From the NCBI RefSeq assembly GCF_000420665.1, contig NZ_ATVJ01000003.1, forward strand, positions 186,001-250,000: a stretch of DNA of 64,000 bases, in the 5' to 3' direction. This document shows, piece by piece, positions 25,306 through 33,896 of this stretch; the stretch's first letter is position 1; every line of letters starts with the position of its first letter. The stretch is from Ponticaulis koreensis DSM 19734. GTDB taxonomy: Bacteria; Pseudomonadota; Alphaproteobacteria; Caulobacterales; Hyphomonadaceae. The notes under the pieces are model-generated. The model searched no databases, was not told the origin of the DNA, and was given only the letters and a program-made list of their open reading frames with translations. Made by a program: the position numbers and the translations under genes.

Positions 25306-26298
25306 ATGTCCGAGCTTGATCTCAAGAGCTATCGCTTCCGTGCAGAAAGAGAAGACGACTGGCGCGCGCTGGAAGGCCTTCTGGAGCGTATCCAGAACTC
25401 TGGCGTGAACGCGCTGAAGCCTGACGAGCTGGTGGCGCTGCCGCAACTGTATCGCACGGCGGTATCCTCCCTCTCGACGGCGCGGGCGGTCTCTCTGGAC
25501 CGGAACCTGATCACCTATCTGGAGACGCTGTGCACGCGCGGCTATCTCTTCATGTACGGGCCGCGCGTTTCCTTCTGGGAGCGGTTTGGCAGCTTCTTCC
25601 GACGCGACTGGCCCGATGCTGTGCGCAGCATGGTCGGGGCGACTATTCTCTCATCAGCGATCATGTTTGGTTTCGCGCTCATCGTAATGATGCTCGTGCT
25701 TTCCGATTCAGAATGGTTCTACCCGTTTGCTGCATTCCTCGATGAGCGCACTCCCGAGGCTTCGCAGGAAACGCTACGTGCGACCCTCTATACCGAGGAT
25801 GAGGACATAGCGGGCATGCTGAGTGTGTTCGCCTCCCAGCTCTTCACGCACAATACGATGGTGGCGCTGTTATGCTTTGCGCTTGGCTTTATGGTCGGCA
25901 TACCGACGGCCATTCTGCTCGCCTATAACGGTTGTATTCTGGGGGCGTATGTCGGGCTTTATGTCAGCAAAGGGCTTGGCTTCGAGATTATAGGCTGGCT
26001 CATGATCCATGGCGTGACAGAGCTGTTTGCCATTATTCTGGCGGCTGCAGCCGGTCTTGTTATTGGCAAAACGCTCGCCTTTCCCGGGGAGAAGCGGCGT
26101 GTGGACGCGATGGCAGACGCAGGTAAACGCGCGGGCAATGTCGGCATGGGCGTTGTCGTTATGCTGTTCCTTGCCGCCTTGCTCGAAGGCTTTGGGCGGC
26201 AACTGATCAATGATGACCTGACGCGCTATATGGTGGCAGGCGTCTCGCTTCTGGGCTGGCTCAGCTATTTCTATCTACGTCCGGGGGCGAAACGCTGA
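25306..26298 (+). CDS. Stage II sporulation protein M-like membrane protein
   Basis: A 330-residue protein of the SpoIIM superfamily. A soluble N-terminal part (residues 1-95, including LVALPQLYRTAVSSLSTAR) is followed by five or six membrane helices, with the conserved NNTMVALL-like loop (HNTMVALLCFALGF) and the HGVTELFAIILAAAAGLVIG helix. SpoIIM is a sporulation transporter-like protein in Firmicutes; here the organism is not a spore-former, so the name indicates only homology. Fifth in the operon; its stop TGATG overlaps the RDD gene. Confidence 0.88.
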   Translation: MSELDLKSYRFRAEREDDWRALEGLLERIQNSGVNALKPDELVALPQLYRTAVSSLSTARAVSLDRNLITYLETLCTRGYLFMYGPRVSFWERFGSFFRRDWPDAVRSMVGATILSSAIMFGFALIVMMLVLSDSEWFYPFAAFLDERTPEASQETLRATLYTEDEDIAGMLSVFASQLFTHNTMVALLCFALGFMVGIPTAILLAYNGCILGAYVGLYVSKGLGFEIIGWLMIHGVTELFAIILAAAAGLVIGKTLAFPGEKRRVDAMADAGKRAGNVGMGVVVMLFLAALLEGFGRQLINDDLTRYMVAGVSLLGWLSYFYLRPGAKR

Positions 26299-27221
26299 TG
26301 GCGAGGGCTAAGGCAGAAAAAGCCCGGCCGCAGGGCTATCAGACGAATGCGCATGACGCCCGTATGTGGCGTGAGGTGACGACCCCGGAGGGCGCTGTCA
26401 TTCGTCTTCGTCTTGCTGACGCGGGCGAGCGGGCAGGGGCGCTGTTCATTGATGCTGGTATCATGCTTGTGACCTTGATTGTCGGCGGCATGATCATCGC
26501 TTTTGGCGTTCCTGATGGTTATTTCGGTGAGTGGGCTGAAATCGGGCAGATCCTGTTCAACCTCTTCTTTTTCATGCTTCGCGCCTTCTATTTTACTATT
26601 TTCGAAATGGGCCGGCGCGCTGCGACGCCGGGTAAGCGCATTATGAAGTTGCGCGTGGTAGCCCGCGAAGGTCGCCAGTTGACGGCGAATGCTGTTTTTG
26701 CCCGTAATGTAATGCGCGAGCTTGAAGTCTTTCTGCCTTTCACCTTTCTGCTGACAGGAATGGGGGGCGATACCCTCAACGGTATGATGACCTTGCTGGT
26801 TCTGGTCTGGCTTGGCGTATTTGTCTTCATGCCGGTGTTTAACCGAGACAAGCTACGGGGCGGTGATCTCGTCGCGGGTACCTGGGTTATCCGTAATCCG
26901 AAACCGGAGCTCGCAAAGGATGTGACTTCCACAAGCGCGAATGCAGACGACGACGCTTTTGTCTTCTCGCAGGAGCAATTGCAGACCTATGGTGAGCATG
27001 AATTGCAGGTGCTGGAAGACGTTTTGCGCAGCGGGACAGGCGAAGTGAAAGCTGCCGTAGCGTCACGCATTCGCGCGCGTATCGGATGGGAAGCTGCACC
27101 TCTGGAAAGAGACGGTCCGTTTCTGGAAGCCTTCTATAAACAATTGCGTAAAACGCTTGAGACGCGCATGCTGTTCGGGAATCGCAAAAAAGATAAATAC
27201 GACACCGGCGAGTCTTCCTGA
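26298..27221 (+). CDS. RDD family membrane protein
   Basis: A 307-residue protein. RLRLADAGERAGALFIDAGIML is the RDD signature near residue 35, followed by three membrane helices (RDD domain). The C-terminal 90 residues are soluble and charged. RDD proteins are suspected transporters or scaffolds. It closes the operon DUF4129, DUF4350, MoxR, DUF58, SpoIIM, RDD, which is conserved as a set in this group of alphaproteobacteria (family knowledge). The C-terminal soluble extension is not part of the RDD domain itself. Confidence 0.88.
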   Translation: MARAKAEKARPQGYQTNAHDARMWREVTTPEGAVIRLRLADAGERAGALFIDAGIMLVTLIVGGMIIAFGVPDGYFGEWAEIGQILFNLFFFMLRAFYFTIFEMGRRAATPGKRIMKLRVVAREGRQLTANAVFARNVMRELEVFLPFTFLLTGMGGDTLNGMMTLLVLVWLGVFVFMPVFNRDKLRGGDLVAGTWVIRNPKPELAKDVTSTSANADDDAFVFSQEQLQTYGEHELQVLEDVLRSGTGEVKAAVASRIRARIGWEAAPLERDGPFLEAFYKQLRKTLETRMLFGNRKKDKYDTGESS

Positions 27222-27264
27222 CCTCAATTCTCACTCAGTCGGTAGCTTCTGGAGATGATCAGAC

Positions 27265-28185
27265 ATGCCGATCCGTGATTTCGGACTGCTCTTCCTTGTG
27301 TGCATGGTCTGGGGACTGAATGTCATCGTCACGCGATGGGTGTTCCTGAATTCTGATGTGCAGCCGGTGTTTTATGCGGCGCTCCGCTTCGGTCTTATCG
27401 CTCTGGTTCTGCTGCCAATTCTGTTCAGGCGTGTGCCCAAAAATCTGGGCAAGCTGTTCCTGATCGCGACATGCATGGGCTCGGCGCATTTTGCGCTGCT
27501 CTTTATCGGTCTTGCGAATGCGAGTGGAAGCGCCGCCGCTGTCGTCGGGCAGCTCGGCGTACCGTTCACAACCATTCTGTCTGTCATCTTCCTTAGCGAG
27601 AAGGTCCGTTGGAGACGTGGGCTCGGTATCGTACTGGCTTTCCTTGGGGTGATTATCATCACGATTGATCCGGGCAATTTTAATATGGAAGTCGGACTGT
27701 TCTTTGTGATTGGATCAGCGTTCGTTGGCGCAATGGGCGCGATCATGATGAAGCAGATCACACCCATGCCAGCGATACATATGCAGGCATGGATGGGGGC
27801 AATGTCGTGTCTGCCTCTATTGGTTGTCTCAGCTTTGCTCAATGGATTTGAGGGCGGGGTCACAGGACAGTTTCAGGCCTTTATTGATGGTGGTCTGCTG
27901 ATCTGGCTGGCGACCCTGTTTGCCGTGTTTGGTGTTTCGATATTCGGGCACGGATCGTTTTACTGGCTCATCACCCGCCATGAAATGACGCTTCTCTCGC
28001 CGCTCACGCTTATGACGCCGATCTGGGGCGTGGCTTTTGGCGTGCTGATCCTTGGAGAGACAATCACTGTCAAATTTCTGATCGGCGGTGTGGTTTCCCT
28101 GCTGGGTGTTTTGATCATTGCCTTGCGCCCGAACAGCAAATTTCCTTTAGCTTCGGTAGCTAAGAAACTACTGAGTGGCACATGA
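27265..28185 (+). CDS. EamA-type drug/metabolite transporter
   Basis: A 306-residue protein with about ten membrane helices in two EamA repeats. Typical motifs are FLLVCMVWGLNVIVTRW-like at the start, ALRFGLIALVLLPILF, VGQLGVPFTTILSVIFLSEKVRWRRGLGI, and in the second half MTLLSPLTLMTPIWGVAFGVLILGE. Substrate unknown. It overlaps the amidase gene by 4 bases (ATGA), so the two are likely coupled. Confidence 0.9.
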   Translation: MPIRDFGLLFLVCMVWGLNVIVTRWVFLNSDVQPVFYAALRFGLIALVLLPILFRRVPKNLGKLFLIATCMGSAHFALLFIGLANASGSAAAVVGQLGVPFTTILSVIFLSEKVRWRRGLGIVLAFLGVIIITIDPGNFNMEVGLFFVIGSAFVGAMGAIMMKQITPMPAIHMQAWMGAMSCLPLLVVSALLNGFEGGVTGQFQAFIDGGLLIWLATLFAVFGVSIFGHGSFYWLITRHEMTLLSPLTLMTPIWGVAFGVLILGETITVKFLIGGVVSLLGVLIIALRPNSKFPLASVAKKLLSGT

Positions 28186-28946
28186 AGATCATCGAGGCTC
28201 CGTCACCCAACCAGAATAAGCGCCGCTTTCCGGTGGATATGCTCGTGCTGCATTACACGGGCATGGAAGATGGCCCGTCCGCACTTGAGCGCATGCGAGA
28301 TGAGAAAGCGCAGGTTTCCGCGCACTATATGGTGGATGTGGACGGGGTGATCTATCAGCTCGTGCCGGAGGATATGCGTGCATGGCATGCGGGCGTCTCG
28401 AACTGGCAGGGCGATGGCGACCTCAATTCGCGCTCCGTGGGGATCGAAATCGTCAATGGCGGTCACAATGTGAAGCTACCGGATGGCAGCCTTCAGCCTT
28501 ATTCCCGCGTGCAGATCGAAGCGGTGATTGAACTCAGCCGCACCATCATCGAGCGCCACAAAATTCCGATGAATCGTGTTGTCGGCCATTCCGATATTGC
28601 GCCCGATCGCAAGGATGATCCGGGCGAGCATTTCCCGTGGGAAGAGTTTGCGGCACGCGGCGTAGGCTTCTGGCCTGAGCTGCCGGACGAGGGAGAGCTG
28701 GTTAAGCTCTCCGAAAAGGATGCGCCTTTAAAACTTGGCGCATGGGGCAAACGCGTGACCGGACTGCAGGAAGATCTGAAAGCGATTGGTTATCCGATCG
28801 ATGTGTCCGGCGCATTCGAAGAACAGACGGAGAAGGTTGTCATGGCGTTTCAGCGTCGATGGAACCAGGGCGATGTGTCCGGCGTAGTCGACCCGCTGAC
28901 ATTCGAACTCATCCGCCGTGTTGCGGCATTGGCATCAGCGCGCTGA
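28182..28946 (+). CDS. N-acetylmuramoyl-L-alanine amidase with peptidoglycan-binding domain
   Basis: A 254-residue Amidase_2-type enzyme. Zinc ligands fit LVLHYTGM (His), VVGHSDIAPDR (His) and DDPGEHFPW (Asp). A C-terminal PG_binding_1-like repeat covers about residues 185-245 (LGAWGKRVTGLQEDLKAIG). There is no signal peptide visible, which fits cytosolic AmpD-like recycling of 1,6-anhydro-muropeptides; the AmiD-type exported form would have one. It overlaps the upstream DMT transporter gene by 4 bases. Confidence 0.9.
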   Translation: MKIIEAPSPNQNKRRFPVDMLVLHYTGMEDGPSALERMRDEKAQVSAHYMVDVDGVIYQLVPEDMRAWHAGVSNWQGDGDLNSRSVGIEIVNGGHNVKLPDGSLQPYSRVQIEAVIELSRTIIERHKIPMNRVVGHSDIAPDRKDDPGEHFPWEEFAARGVGFWPELPDEGELVKLSEKDAPLKLGAWGKRVTGLQEDLKAIGYPIDVSGAFEEQTEKVVMAFQRRWNQGDVSGVVDPLTFELIRRVAALASAR

Positions 28947-29035
28947 TTGACTGAAAACAACCTTTGAGCCGGCGGAATACGAACAACAAAAAGTCCGCAT
29001 TCAGGCTGCATATGCGCAAAACGGAGGACGCATAT

Positions 29036-30013
29036 ATGAACCGGATTTCTATACTGGCGCTGGCCATGATTATGGCTGCCTGCGCGCAGGACAGGACCGA
29101 GCCACAGCCCGTCGAAGACGCGGAGCTTTTGATCCCGATACCTGAAGGTGAAAGGGATGATGTCGCGCCTCTGGCTTCACCGGACGAGATCGAGTTTGCC
29201 ATCCAGTCGCCCGTGTTGGACGCTATGCGCGTATTCGCGCCTCCGCATGCCCCATTCACCGTGATCGACAATATCCATCATGTGGGCGGAGCCAGCGTGA
29301 GTTCTTATCTCATCACGACAGATGAGGGGCACTTTCTGATCGACGGTATTCTGCCGCAGAGCCCGCCAATGATCCTCGAGAACATCGCTGCCCTTGGTTA
29401 TGACATCGCCGATGTACGTTATCTTTTGAACAGTCACGCCCATATCGACCATGCAGGCGGCCTTGCGGCTCTACAGCAGGCGTCGGATGCGGTAATGGTG
29501 GCCAGCGAAAAAGACGCGCCCATCCTTGAAGCAGGCGCTATTGATTTCGGGCCGACCTCCACAATGCCATTTCCGCCTGTTCGTGTGGATCAGATCATTC
29601 AGGACGGCGATCAGCTCACGCTTGGCGACACAACGCTCACCGCAGTCGTCATGCCGGGGCACTCGCCGGGCTGTACCTCATGGTTGATGGATGTGACCGA
29701 TGAAGACGGTAATCCGCATCAGGCCTTCTTCCATTGTAGCACGAGCCTTGGTGGCCAGCGCATCGCGCCGGAAAGCTATCCGGGCATGGTGGATGATTAT
29801 CGCGCCTCGTTCGAGCGTGTGCGCAGCATTGATGCTGATGTGTTTCTGGCGTTCCATTCGAGCATGTTCGGAATGCTGGACCGTTATGAGCGCCTGTTGG
29901 CAGGCGAGGAGCTTGCCTTCGTGGAAGCGGGCGCGCTGCAACGATTCAATGATGCGTCGGAGGCTCAGTTCAATGCTGCCCTGAGCCGCCAACAGGAAGA
30001 GCAGGACGATTAA
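29036..30013 (+). CDS. Subclass B3-like metallo-beta-lactamase lipoprotein
   Basis: A 325-residue protein with a lipobox (MAAC, mature Cys16), then the MBL fold. All B3-type ligands are present: HAHIDH at residues 134-139, His209 in PGHSPGCTSW and His274 in LAFHSSMFG. B3 enzymes hydrolyse beta-lactams in the periplasm; environmental homologues can instead act on other lactones or thioesters, so resistance is inferred, not shown. The ATG of MNRISILALAM has GGAGG 7 bases upstream; the longer in-frame start would add 24 residues without signal-peptide character. It follows the muropeptide amidase by 89 bases. Confidence 0.85.
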   Translation: MNRISILALAMIMAACAQDRTEPQPVEDAELLIPIPEGERDDVAPLASPDEIEFAIQSPVLDAMRVFAPPHAPFTVIDNIHHVGGASVSSYLITTDEGHFLIDGILPQSPPMILENIAALGYDIADVRYLLNSHAHIDHAGGLAALQQASDAVMVASEKDAPILEAGAIDFGPTSTMPFPPVRVDQIIQDGDQLTLGDTTLTAVVMPGHSPGCTSWLMDVTDEDGNPHQAFFHCSTSLGGQRIAPESYPGMVDDYRASFERVRSIDADVFLAFHSSMFGMLDRYERLLAGEELAFVEAGALQRFNDASEAQFNAALSRQQEEQDD

Positions 30014-30387
30014 GCCGTTTGAACGAAGGCGTTCAGTTTATTACCGTCAAGATCGCGGAAATACGCAGCGTAGAAATTGTCGCCGCGTGGTCCGGGCTTT
30101 CCTTCGCAGCTTCCGCCCTGAGCGATGGCAATGTCATACAGTCGGTCGACTTGCGCCGGATTTTTGGCCGCCAGCGCGATCATCATGCCGTTGCCCACAG
30201 TCTGTGGCTCACCGTTATAGGGCAGGGTGATTCCGATACCCGGCTCATGGTTCGGACCGACCCATGCAATGAAGGAATCGTCCAGTGAGCCCAGAAAATG
30301 CTTGGCCTCAAGCTCGTCCGCGAGAGCTTGATAAAACGGGTAAGCGCGCTTCAGGTCAGATACGCCGATGGTTGCGTAGGCGATCAT
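30010..30387 (-). CDS. VOC-family protein
   Basis: A 125-residue single-domain vicinal oxygen chelate protein: MIAYATIGVSDLKRAYPFYQALAD at the start, GNGMMIALAAKNPAQVDRLYDIA mid-protein, and YAAYFRDLDGNKLNAF at the end. The last motif is typical of VOC proteins of the glyoxalase/bleomycin resistance group; substrate unknown. Its start codon lies under a perfect 11-base hairpin that includes the ribosome binding site. It converges with the beta-lactamase-like gene by a 4-base stop overlap. Confidence 0.82.
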   Translation of the reverse strand: MIAYATIGVSDLKRAYPFYQALADELEAKHFLGSLDDSFIAWVGPNHEPGIGITLPYNGEPQTVGNGMMIALAAKNPAQVDRLYDIAIAQGGSCEGKPGPRGDNFYAAYFRDLDGNKLNAFVQTA

Positions 30388-30394
30388 GTGATGT

Positions 30395-30421
30395 CCTCCT
30401 CTGTATGATCTACAGAGGAGG
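30395..30421 (-). promoter_or_regulatory. Perfect hairpin sequestering the VOC ribosome binding site
   Basis: On the coding (minus) strand CCTCCTCTGTA pairs with TACAGAGGAGG over 11 bases around a 5-base loop. The 3' arm contains the GGAGG that sits about 7 bases before the VOC start codon, and the 5' arm carries its exact complement. In RNA this hides the Shine-Dalgarno. It could equally be a palindromic operator at the DNA level. Confidence 0.6.
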
Positions 30422-30436
30422 TGTAGTACGAGACTA

Positions 30437-30454
30437 CTGACAGCATTCTGTCAG
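30437..30454 (-). terminator. Small hairpin downstream of the crotonase gene
   Basis: CTGACAG and CTGTCAG pair perfectly (7 bases) around CATT. It is located between the crotonase stop and the VOC hairpin on the minus strand. No T run follows, so termination is uncertain. Confidence 0.35.
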
Positions 30455-30469
30455 CAGCGTGTCAGGAAA

Positions 30470-31270
30470 TCAGTTCCCCGTGAAGTTTGGCGCACGCTTT
30501 TCAAGAAGCGCTGTAACACCTTCAATATGGTCTTCTGTGTGGTGCTGGAGCGCTTGTTGGGACGCCGACATTTCCATAATGGTCGCATAGTCCGCATTCT
30601 GCGCTTTGCGGAGCAGCATTTTTGCAGCGCGCAGCGCCATAGGTGGCTGCGCAGCGACTTTCTCTGCCAGCTCCATAGCCGCGTCCATAAGAGCCTCGTT
30701 AGAGACTTTCTGTGATGCCCAGCCCCACTCGATTGCGGTGTCAGCGTCGTACATCGTGCCGGTGAAGATCATCTCAGACGCTCGGGACAAGCCAACAATG
30801 CGTGGCATCAGCCATGAGCCGCCATCACCCGGGATGAGGTTGATGCGCAGGAAAGACATGCCGAAACGTGCGCTGTCCGCAATGATGCGCATGTCCGCCA
30901 TACAGGCAACGTCGCAGCCAAGACCAACCGCAGGACCATTTACCGCCGCGATGAGGGGCAGTTCAAAGTTCCAGAGCGAGTTCACGATCTTGTGGATGTT
31001 GCCAGTATAGCCTTCTTTGACTTCAGCCGGTGTGCCGCCAAAAGCGCCTGTGCGCTCTTTCATGGCCTTCAGGTCTCCGCCCGCAGAAAAGGCACGGCCT
31101 GCGCCAGTGAGAATGCAGCAGCGCAGCTCTTTGTCCGCTGCCAGTTCCTTTGTCACTTCCACAAAAGCATCGCCGTCGCCTGCTTTGCCCAGAGGGTTCA
31201 GCTGGTCCGGGCGGTTGATTGTGATGATGGCAATTTTGCCGCGCTTCTCGACTGTAAGCAGGTCCTGCAT
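30470..31270 (-). CDS. Enoyl-CoA hydratase/isomerase (crotonase) family
   Basis: A 266-residue protein of the crotonase superfamily. LTGAGRAFSAGGDLKAM and NGPAVGLGCDVACMADM form the two halves of the oxyanion hole. Whether it hydrates, isomerises or hydrolyses an acyl-CoA cannot be settled from motifs. Cytosolic, acyl-CoA metabolism. It lies downstream of two secreted protein genes on the same strand, and the acyl-CoA dehydrogenase operon is a few kb further, so a shared pathway is possible but not shown. Confidence 0.9.
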   Translation of the reverse strand: MQDLLTVEKRGKIAIITINRPDQLNPLGKAGDGDAFVEVTKELAADKELRCCILTGAGRAFSAGGDLKAMKERTGAFGGTPAEVKEGYTGNIHKIVNSLWNFELPLIAAVNGPAVGLGCDVACMADMRIIADSARFGMSFLRINLIPGDGGSWLMPRIVGLSRASEMIFTGTMYDADTAIEWGWASQKVSNEALMDAAMELAEKVAAQPPMALRAAKMLLRKAQNADYATIMEMSASQQALQHHTEDHIEGVTALLEKRAPNFTGN

Positions 31271-31341
31271 GTTTCACTCCCAATTATGCTGGTCTGGTTC
31301 TGCCCGACTGGGGACAAAATGCAATATGCAGCGGGCTTACA

Positions 31342-31872
31342 TTATTCGTTTTCAGTTCTCACATAGCGCCCTGTGAACCAGACAACCCAGTCTTCGGTAT
31401 CGGGATTGTACTGTTCAAAATGCTGGGTAACGGAGCCGTCTTCATTCGGTGTCCATTCGCCGGTGAAGGGGAAGCTGGTGCCATTACCATGATAGGTGAT
31501 GGTGCCTTCAAGCTTCATAGAGCCGGTTTCGGTCAGGCCGCCGGTATAATCTATGATTGAGCCGGAACTGACCCAGACCTGACGCCACAGGCCCGTATCC
31601 GGATTGTAGAAGTTCAGGCTCTGGCCTGTGCCACCGGCTGTATTCACCCAGCTCTCGGTGATCAGGCAGCCGTTTTCAGCGCGTTCAATCGTGTTGTGGC
31701 CAGCGAGATTTCCATTCGGGCCGGAAACCTCCCACTCGCCCAGCCAGAAATCGAACTGGTAATAGGCTTCGTCGGTGCAGGGCGGGGGCGGCGTATTGCC
31801 CGCAGACTGCGCAAATGCAGGTGTCGCAAAGCAGATCATCCCCGTGATAAGCATCGCCCGAAGTGCTGACAT
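31342..31872 (-). CDS. Secreted DUF1579-like protein
   Basis: A 176-residue protein with a signal peptide (MLITGMICFATPAFA) and YYQFDFWLGEWEV near residue 41, the pattern of a lipocalin-like beta-barrel family (DUF1579 and related). The remainder is beta-rich with regularly placed Trp and Thr (QVWVSSGSIIDYTGG, GEWTPNEDGSVTQHFEQY). No catalytic motif. Likely a periplasmic protein of unknown function. A minus-strand neighbour of the crotonase gene. Confidence 0.7.
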   Translation of the reverse strand: MSALRAMLITGMICFATPAFAQSAGNTPPPPCTDEAYYQFDFWLGEWEVSGPNGNLAGHNTIERAENGCLITESWVNTAGGTGQSLNFYNPDTGLWRQVWVSSGSIIDYTGGLTETGSMKLEGTITYHGNGTSFPFTGEWTPNEDGSVTQHFEQYNPDTEDWVVWFTGRYVRTENE

Positions 31873-31952
31873 GATGGCATTCCCCCGTGAAACATCTTTC
31901 TCGGGGGAGGATGACAGGCTGGTGGGATTTTACAAGCTGGCGGGCTTCGCGC

Positions 31953-32606
31953 TTACTCGGCGCTCTCACGAATAGTGAAAACGGGAGGGCAGACCGATTG
32001 AAGGTCTTCTGCGCTATGGGCTTCCAGTGCGGCTGCGTCGTCTGGTTCCAGCTCTACCAGCTTGTCGAAATAGCCTTCTGTCCACTGTGCGCGATAGACG
32101 ATGCCGGTTTCTGAGTCGGCCGTGTAGATGATCGGAGTGTCGTATTCGGTATGGGTGACGGTGATGGTCCGCGCGCTGGTTGGCTCAGTCTCCAGACCTG
32201 TTGGTTCAAACGGAAAGGCTTCAGAGACTTCTACACGCTGCGTGGTGCCCTCAATAGTGAAATCGAGCGCATCTGCAGCCTCAAGGTCACGAATGGTCTG
32301 CTGCGTGGAGGCAATGCGTTCGTCTGTCGGCAGTTCAGGGTGGAGGCAATCTGAAGAGAAGAGGCCAAACGCCGTCTCTGCATAGTAGAATTCATGTCCG
32401 CCCGGATCACCGAGATAAATCGTCCAGAGGCCGTGCGCGCCGATCACCTGAAGTTCGATCCGGTCTGACACCGAATTGGCTTCGGTAACCTCGTACGCAA
32501 GGCGCGTACCGACAGGCAGGTTCGGCGCGGTCTCAGCCCATGCGGTTCCGGCAGTGCAGGCAAAGGCTGCAAGCATGGCTGTGGCTGAACTGAACTTGCT
32601 GAACAT
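31953..32606 (-). CDS. Secreted protein of unknown function
   Basis: A 217-residue protein. The start is the ATG of MFSKFSSATAML with GGGAG 8 bases upstream; an earlier in-frame Met (17 codons up) would read through the terminator of the upstream operon. The N-terminus is a signal peptide (ends TAWA). The mature part is beta-rich, rich in Glu/Asp, with paired Cys (DCLH and SVCPP) that could form a disulfide. No family is recognised. It is probably periplasmic. Confidence 0.65.
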   Translation of the reverse strand: MFSKFSSATAMLAAFACTAGTAWAETAPNLPVGTRLAYEVTEANSVSDRIELQVIGAHGLWTIYLGDPGGHEFYYAETAFGLFSSDCLHPELPTDERIASTQQTIRDLEAADALDFTIEGTTQRVEVSEAFPFEPTGLETEPTSARTITVTHTEYDTPIIYTADSETGIVYRAQWTEGYFDKLVELEPDDAAALEAHSAEDLQSVCPPVFTIRESAE

Positions 32607-32622
32607 GAATGACTCCCGGCAG

Positions 32623-32655
32623 AAAAACGCCCACCTCAACGAAGTCGAGGTGGGC
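32623..32655 (-). terminator. Terminator of the acyl-CoA dehydrogenase operon
   Basis: GCCCACCTC and GAGGTGGGC pair perfectly over 9 bases around a 9-base loop; on the minus strand a T run follows. It is placed between the dehydrogenase stop and the start of the next minus-strand gene. Confidence 0.93.
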
Positions 32656-32679
32656 ATTTAAATCAAGATGCGCGTGCAG

Positions 32680-33837
32680 TTATTCTGCAGCTGCTTTCAC
32701 AACGCCTTCAGCGAGGTTGGCATAGCGACGCAGGTGGTAATCGACATTACCAAACTGAGTGTCGATAAGCGTCAGACGCTTGAAGTAGTGGCCGAGGCGA
32801 AGCTCGTCAGTTACGCCCATACCGCCATGGATCTGGGTTGCAGCCTGACCGATGAAGCGGCCGGAGTTACCGATCTGAACTTTCGTAGCAGACGCAGCTT
32901 TCTTACGAGTAGCTTCGTCTTCTTCGAGGCGCAGCGTGACCTGATAGGTCATGGACATGGACTGCTGTTGTTCAATGAACATGTCGACCATGCGGTGCTG
33001 GAGAACCTGGAAAGAGGCAATCGGCACGTTGAACTGCTTACGCTGGCGCGCATAGTCGAGTGTGTCAGCGTTCGCGATTTCCATTGCGCCACATGCTTCC
33101 GCAGAGATCGCCGCGATGCCTTCGTCGCAGACTTTCTCGATGAGTGGCAGAGCAGAACCTTCTGCACCGATCATGTCGTCGCCGGAAACTTCAACATTCT
33201 CGAAGTAGACTTCTGACGCGCGGTAACCGTCCATAGTCGGGTAGTCGCGTGTGGAAATGCCAGCAGCGTCTTTCGGTACGATGAAGAGCGAAATGCCGCT
33301 GTCATCGAAACGGTCGCCTGATGTACGTGCAGACACGATCAGGTGCGTTGCCCAAGGTGCGCCGAGAACGACAGATTTCTGACCGTTCAGGACGTAGTTA
33401 GAGCCGTTCGCACGCGCTGTTGTCGTAACGTCGTTCAGGTTGAAGCGTGATGTTGGTTCTGCATAAGCGAATGCCAGAACAACTTCGCCGCCCATCATTG
33501 GTGCGAGGAAGTTTTCTTTCTGCGCTGTAGAGCCAGCATGCTTCAGGAAGCCGCCGCCGAGAACGACAGACGGTACGTAAGGCTCGACCACGAGGCCTTT
33601 ACCGAACTCTTCCATAACAACCATAACGTCGACCGCGTTACCGCCGAGGCCGCCATCTTCTTCGGAGAATGGAGCCATCAGAATGCCGAGTTCAGCGAAC
33701 TGAGCCCACATTTCCGGACGCCAGCCGCTCTCTGAAGCGAGAACCTTGTTGCGTGTTTCCCAGTCGTACTGGTCTTTAATGAGGCGGGACAGAGAGTCCC
33801 GGATCATGTTCTGTTCTTCTGTGAAGCTAAAATCCAC
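32680..33837 (-). CDS. Acyl-CoA dehydrogenase, small-subunit type
   Basis: A 385-residue flavoenzyme: MDFSFTEEQNMIRDSLSRL at the N-terminus, YVLNGQKSVVLGAPWATHL (FAD-contacting beta domain), QIHGGMGVTDELRLGHYFKRL near the end. The pattern matches one half of paired dehydrogenases such as the pimeloyl-CoA (PimC/PimD) and actinobacterial FadE heterotetramers that oxidise bulky acyl-CoAs. The second half is encoded 59 bases upstream. GTG start, preceded by GGGGAGA. The operon ends in a strong terminator. Substrate unknown. Confidence 0.9.
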   Translation of the reverse strand: MDFSFTEEQNMIRDSLSRLIKDQYDWETRNKVLASESGWRPEMWAQFAELGILMAPFSEEDGGLGGNAVDVMVVMEEFGKGLVVEPYVPSVVLGGGFLKHAGSTAQKENFLAPMMGGEVVLAFAYAEPTSRFNLNDVTTTARANGSNYVLNGQKSVVLGAPWATHLIVSARTSGDRFDDSGISLFIVPKDAAGISTRDYPTMDGYRASEVYFENVEVSGDDMIGAEGSALPLIEKVCDEGIAAISAEACGAMEIANADTLDYARQRKQFNVPIASFQVLQHRMVDMFIEQQQSMSMTYQVTLRLEEDEATRKKAASATKVQIGNSGRFIGQAATQIHGGMGVTDELRLGHYFKRLTLIDTQFGNVDYHLRRYANLAEGVVKAAAE

Positions 33838-33896
33838 GAGTATATCTCCCCAAAATCGGGTTTATTTTTGTATCTGTTGCGAAGCTGCAGGGGCGC

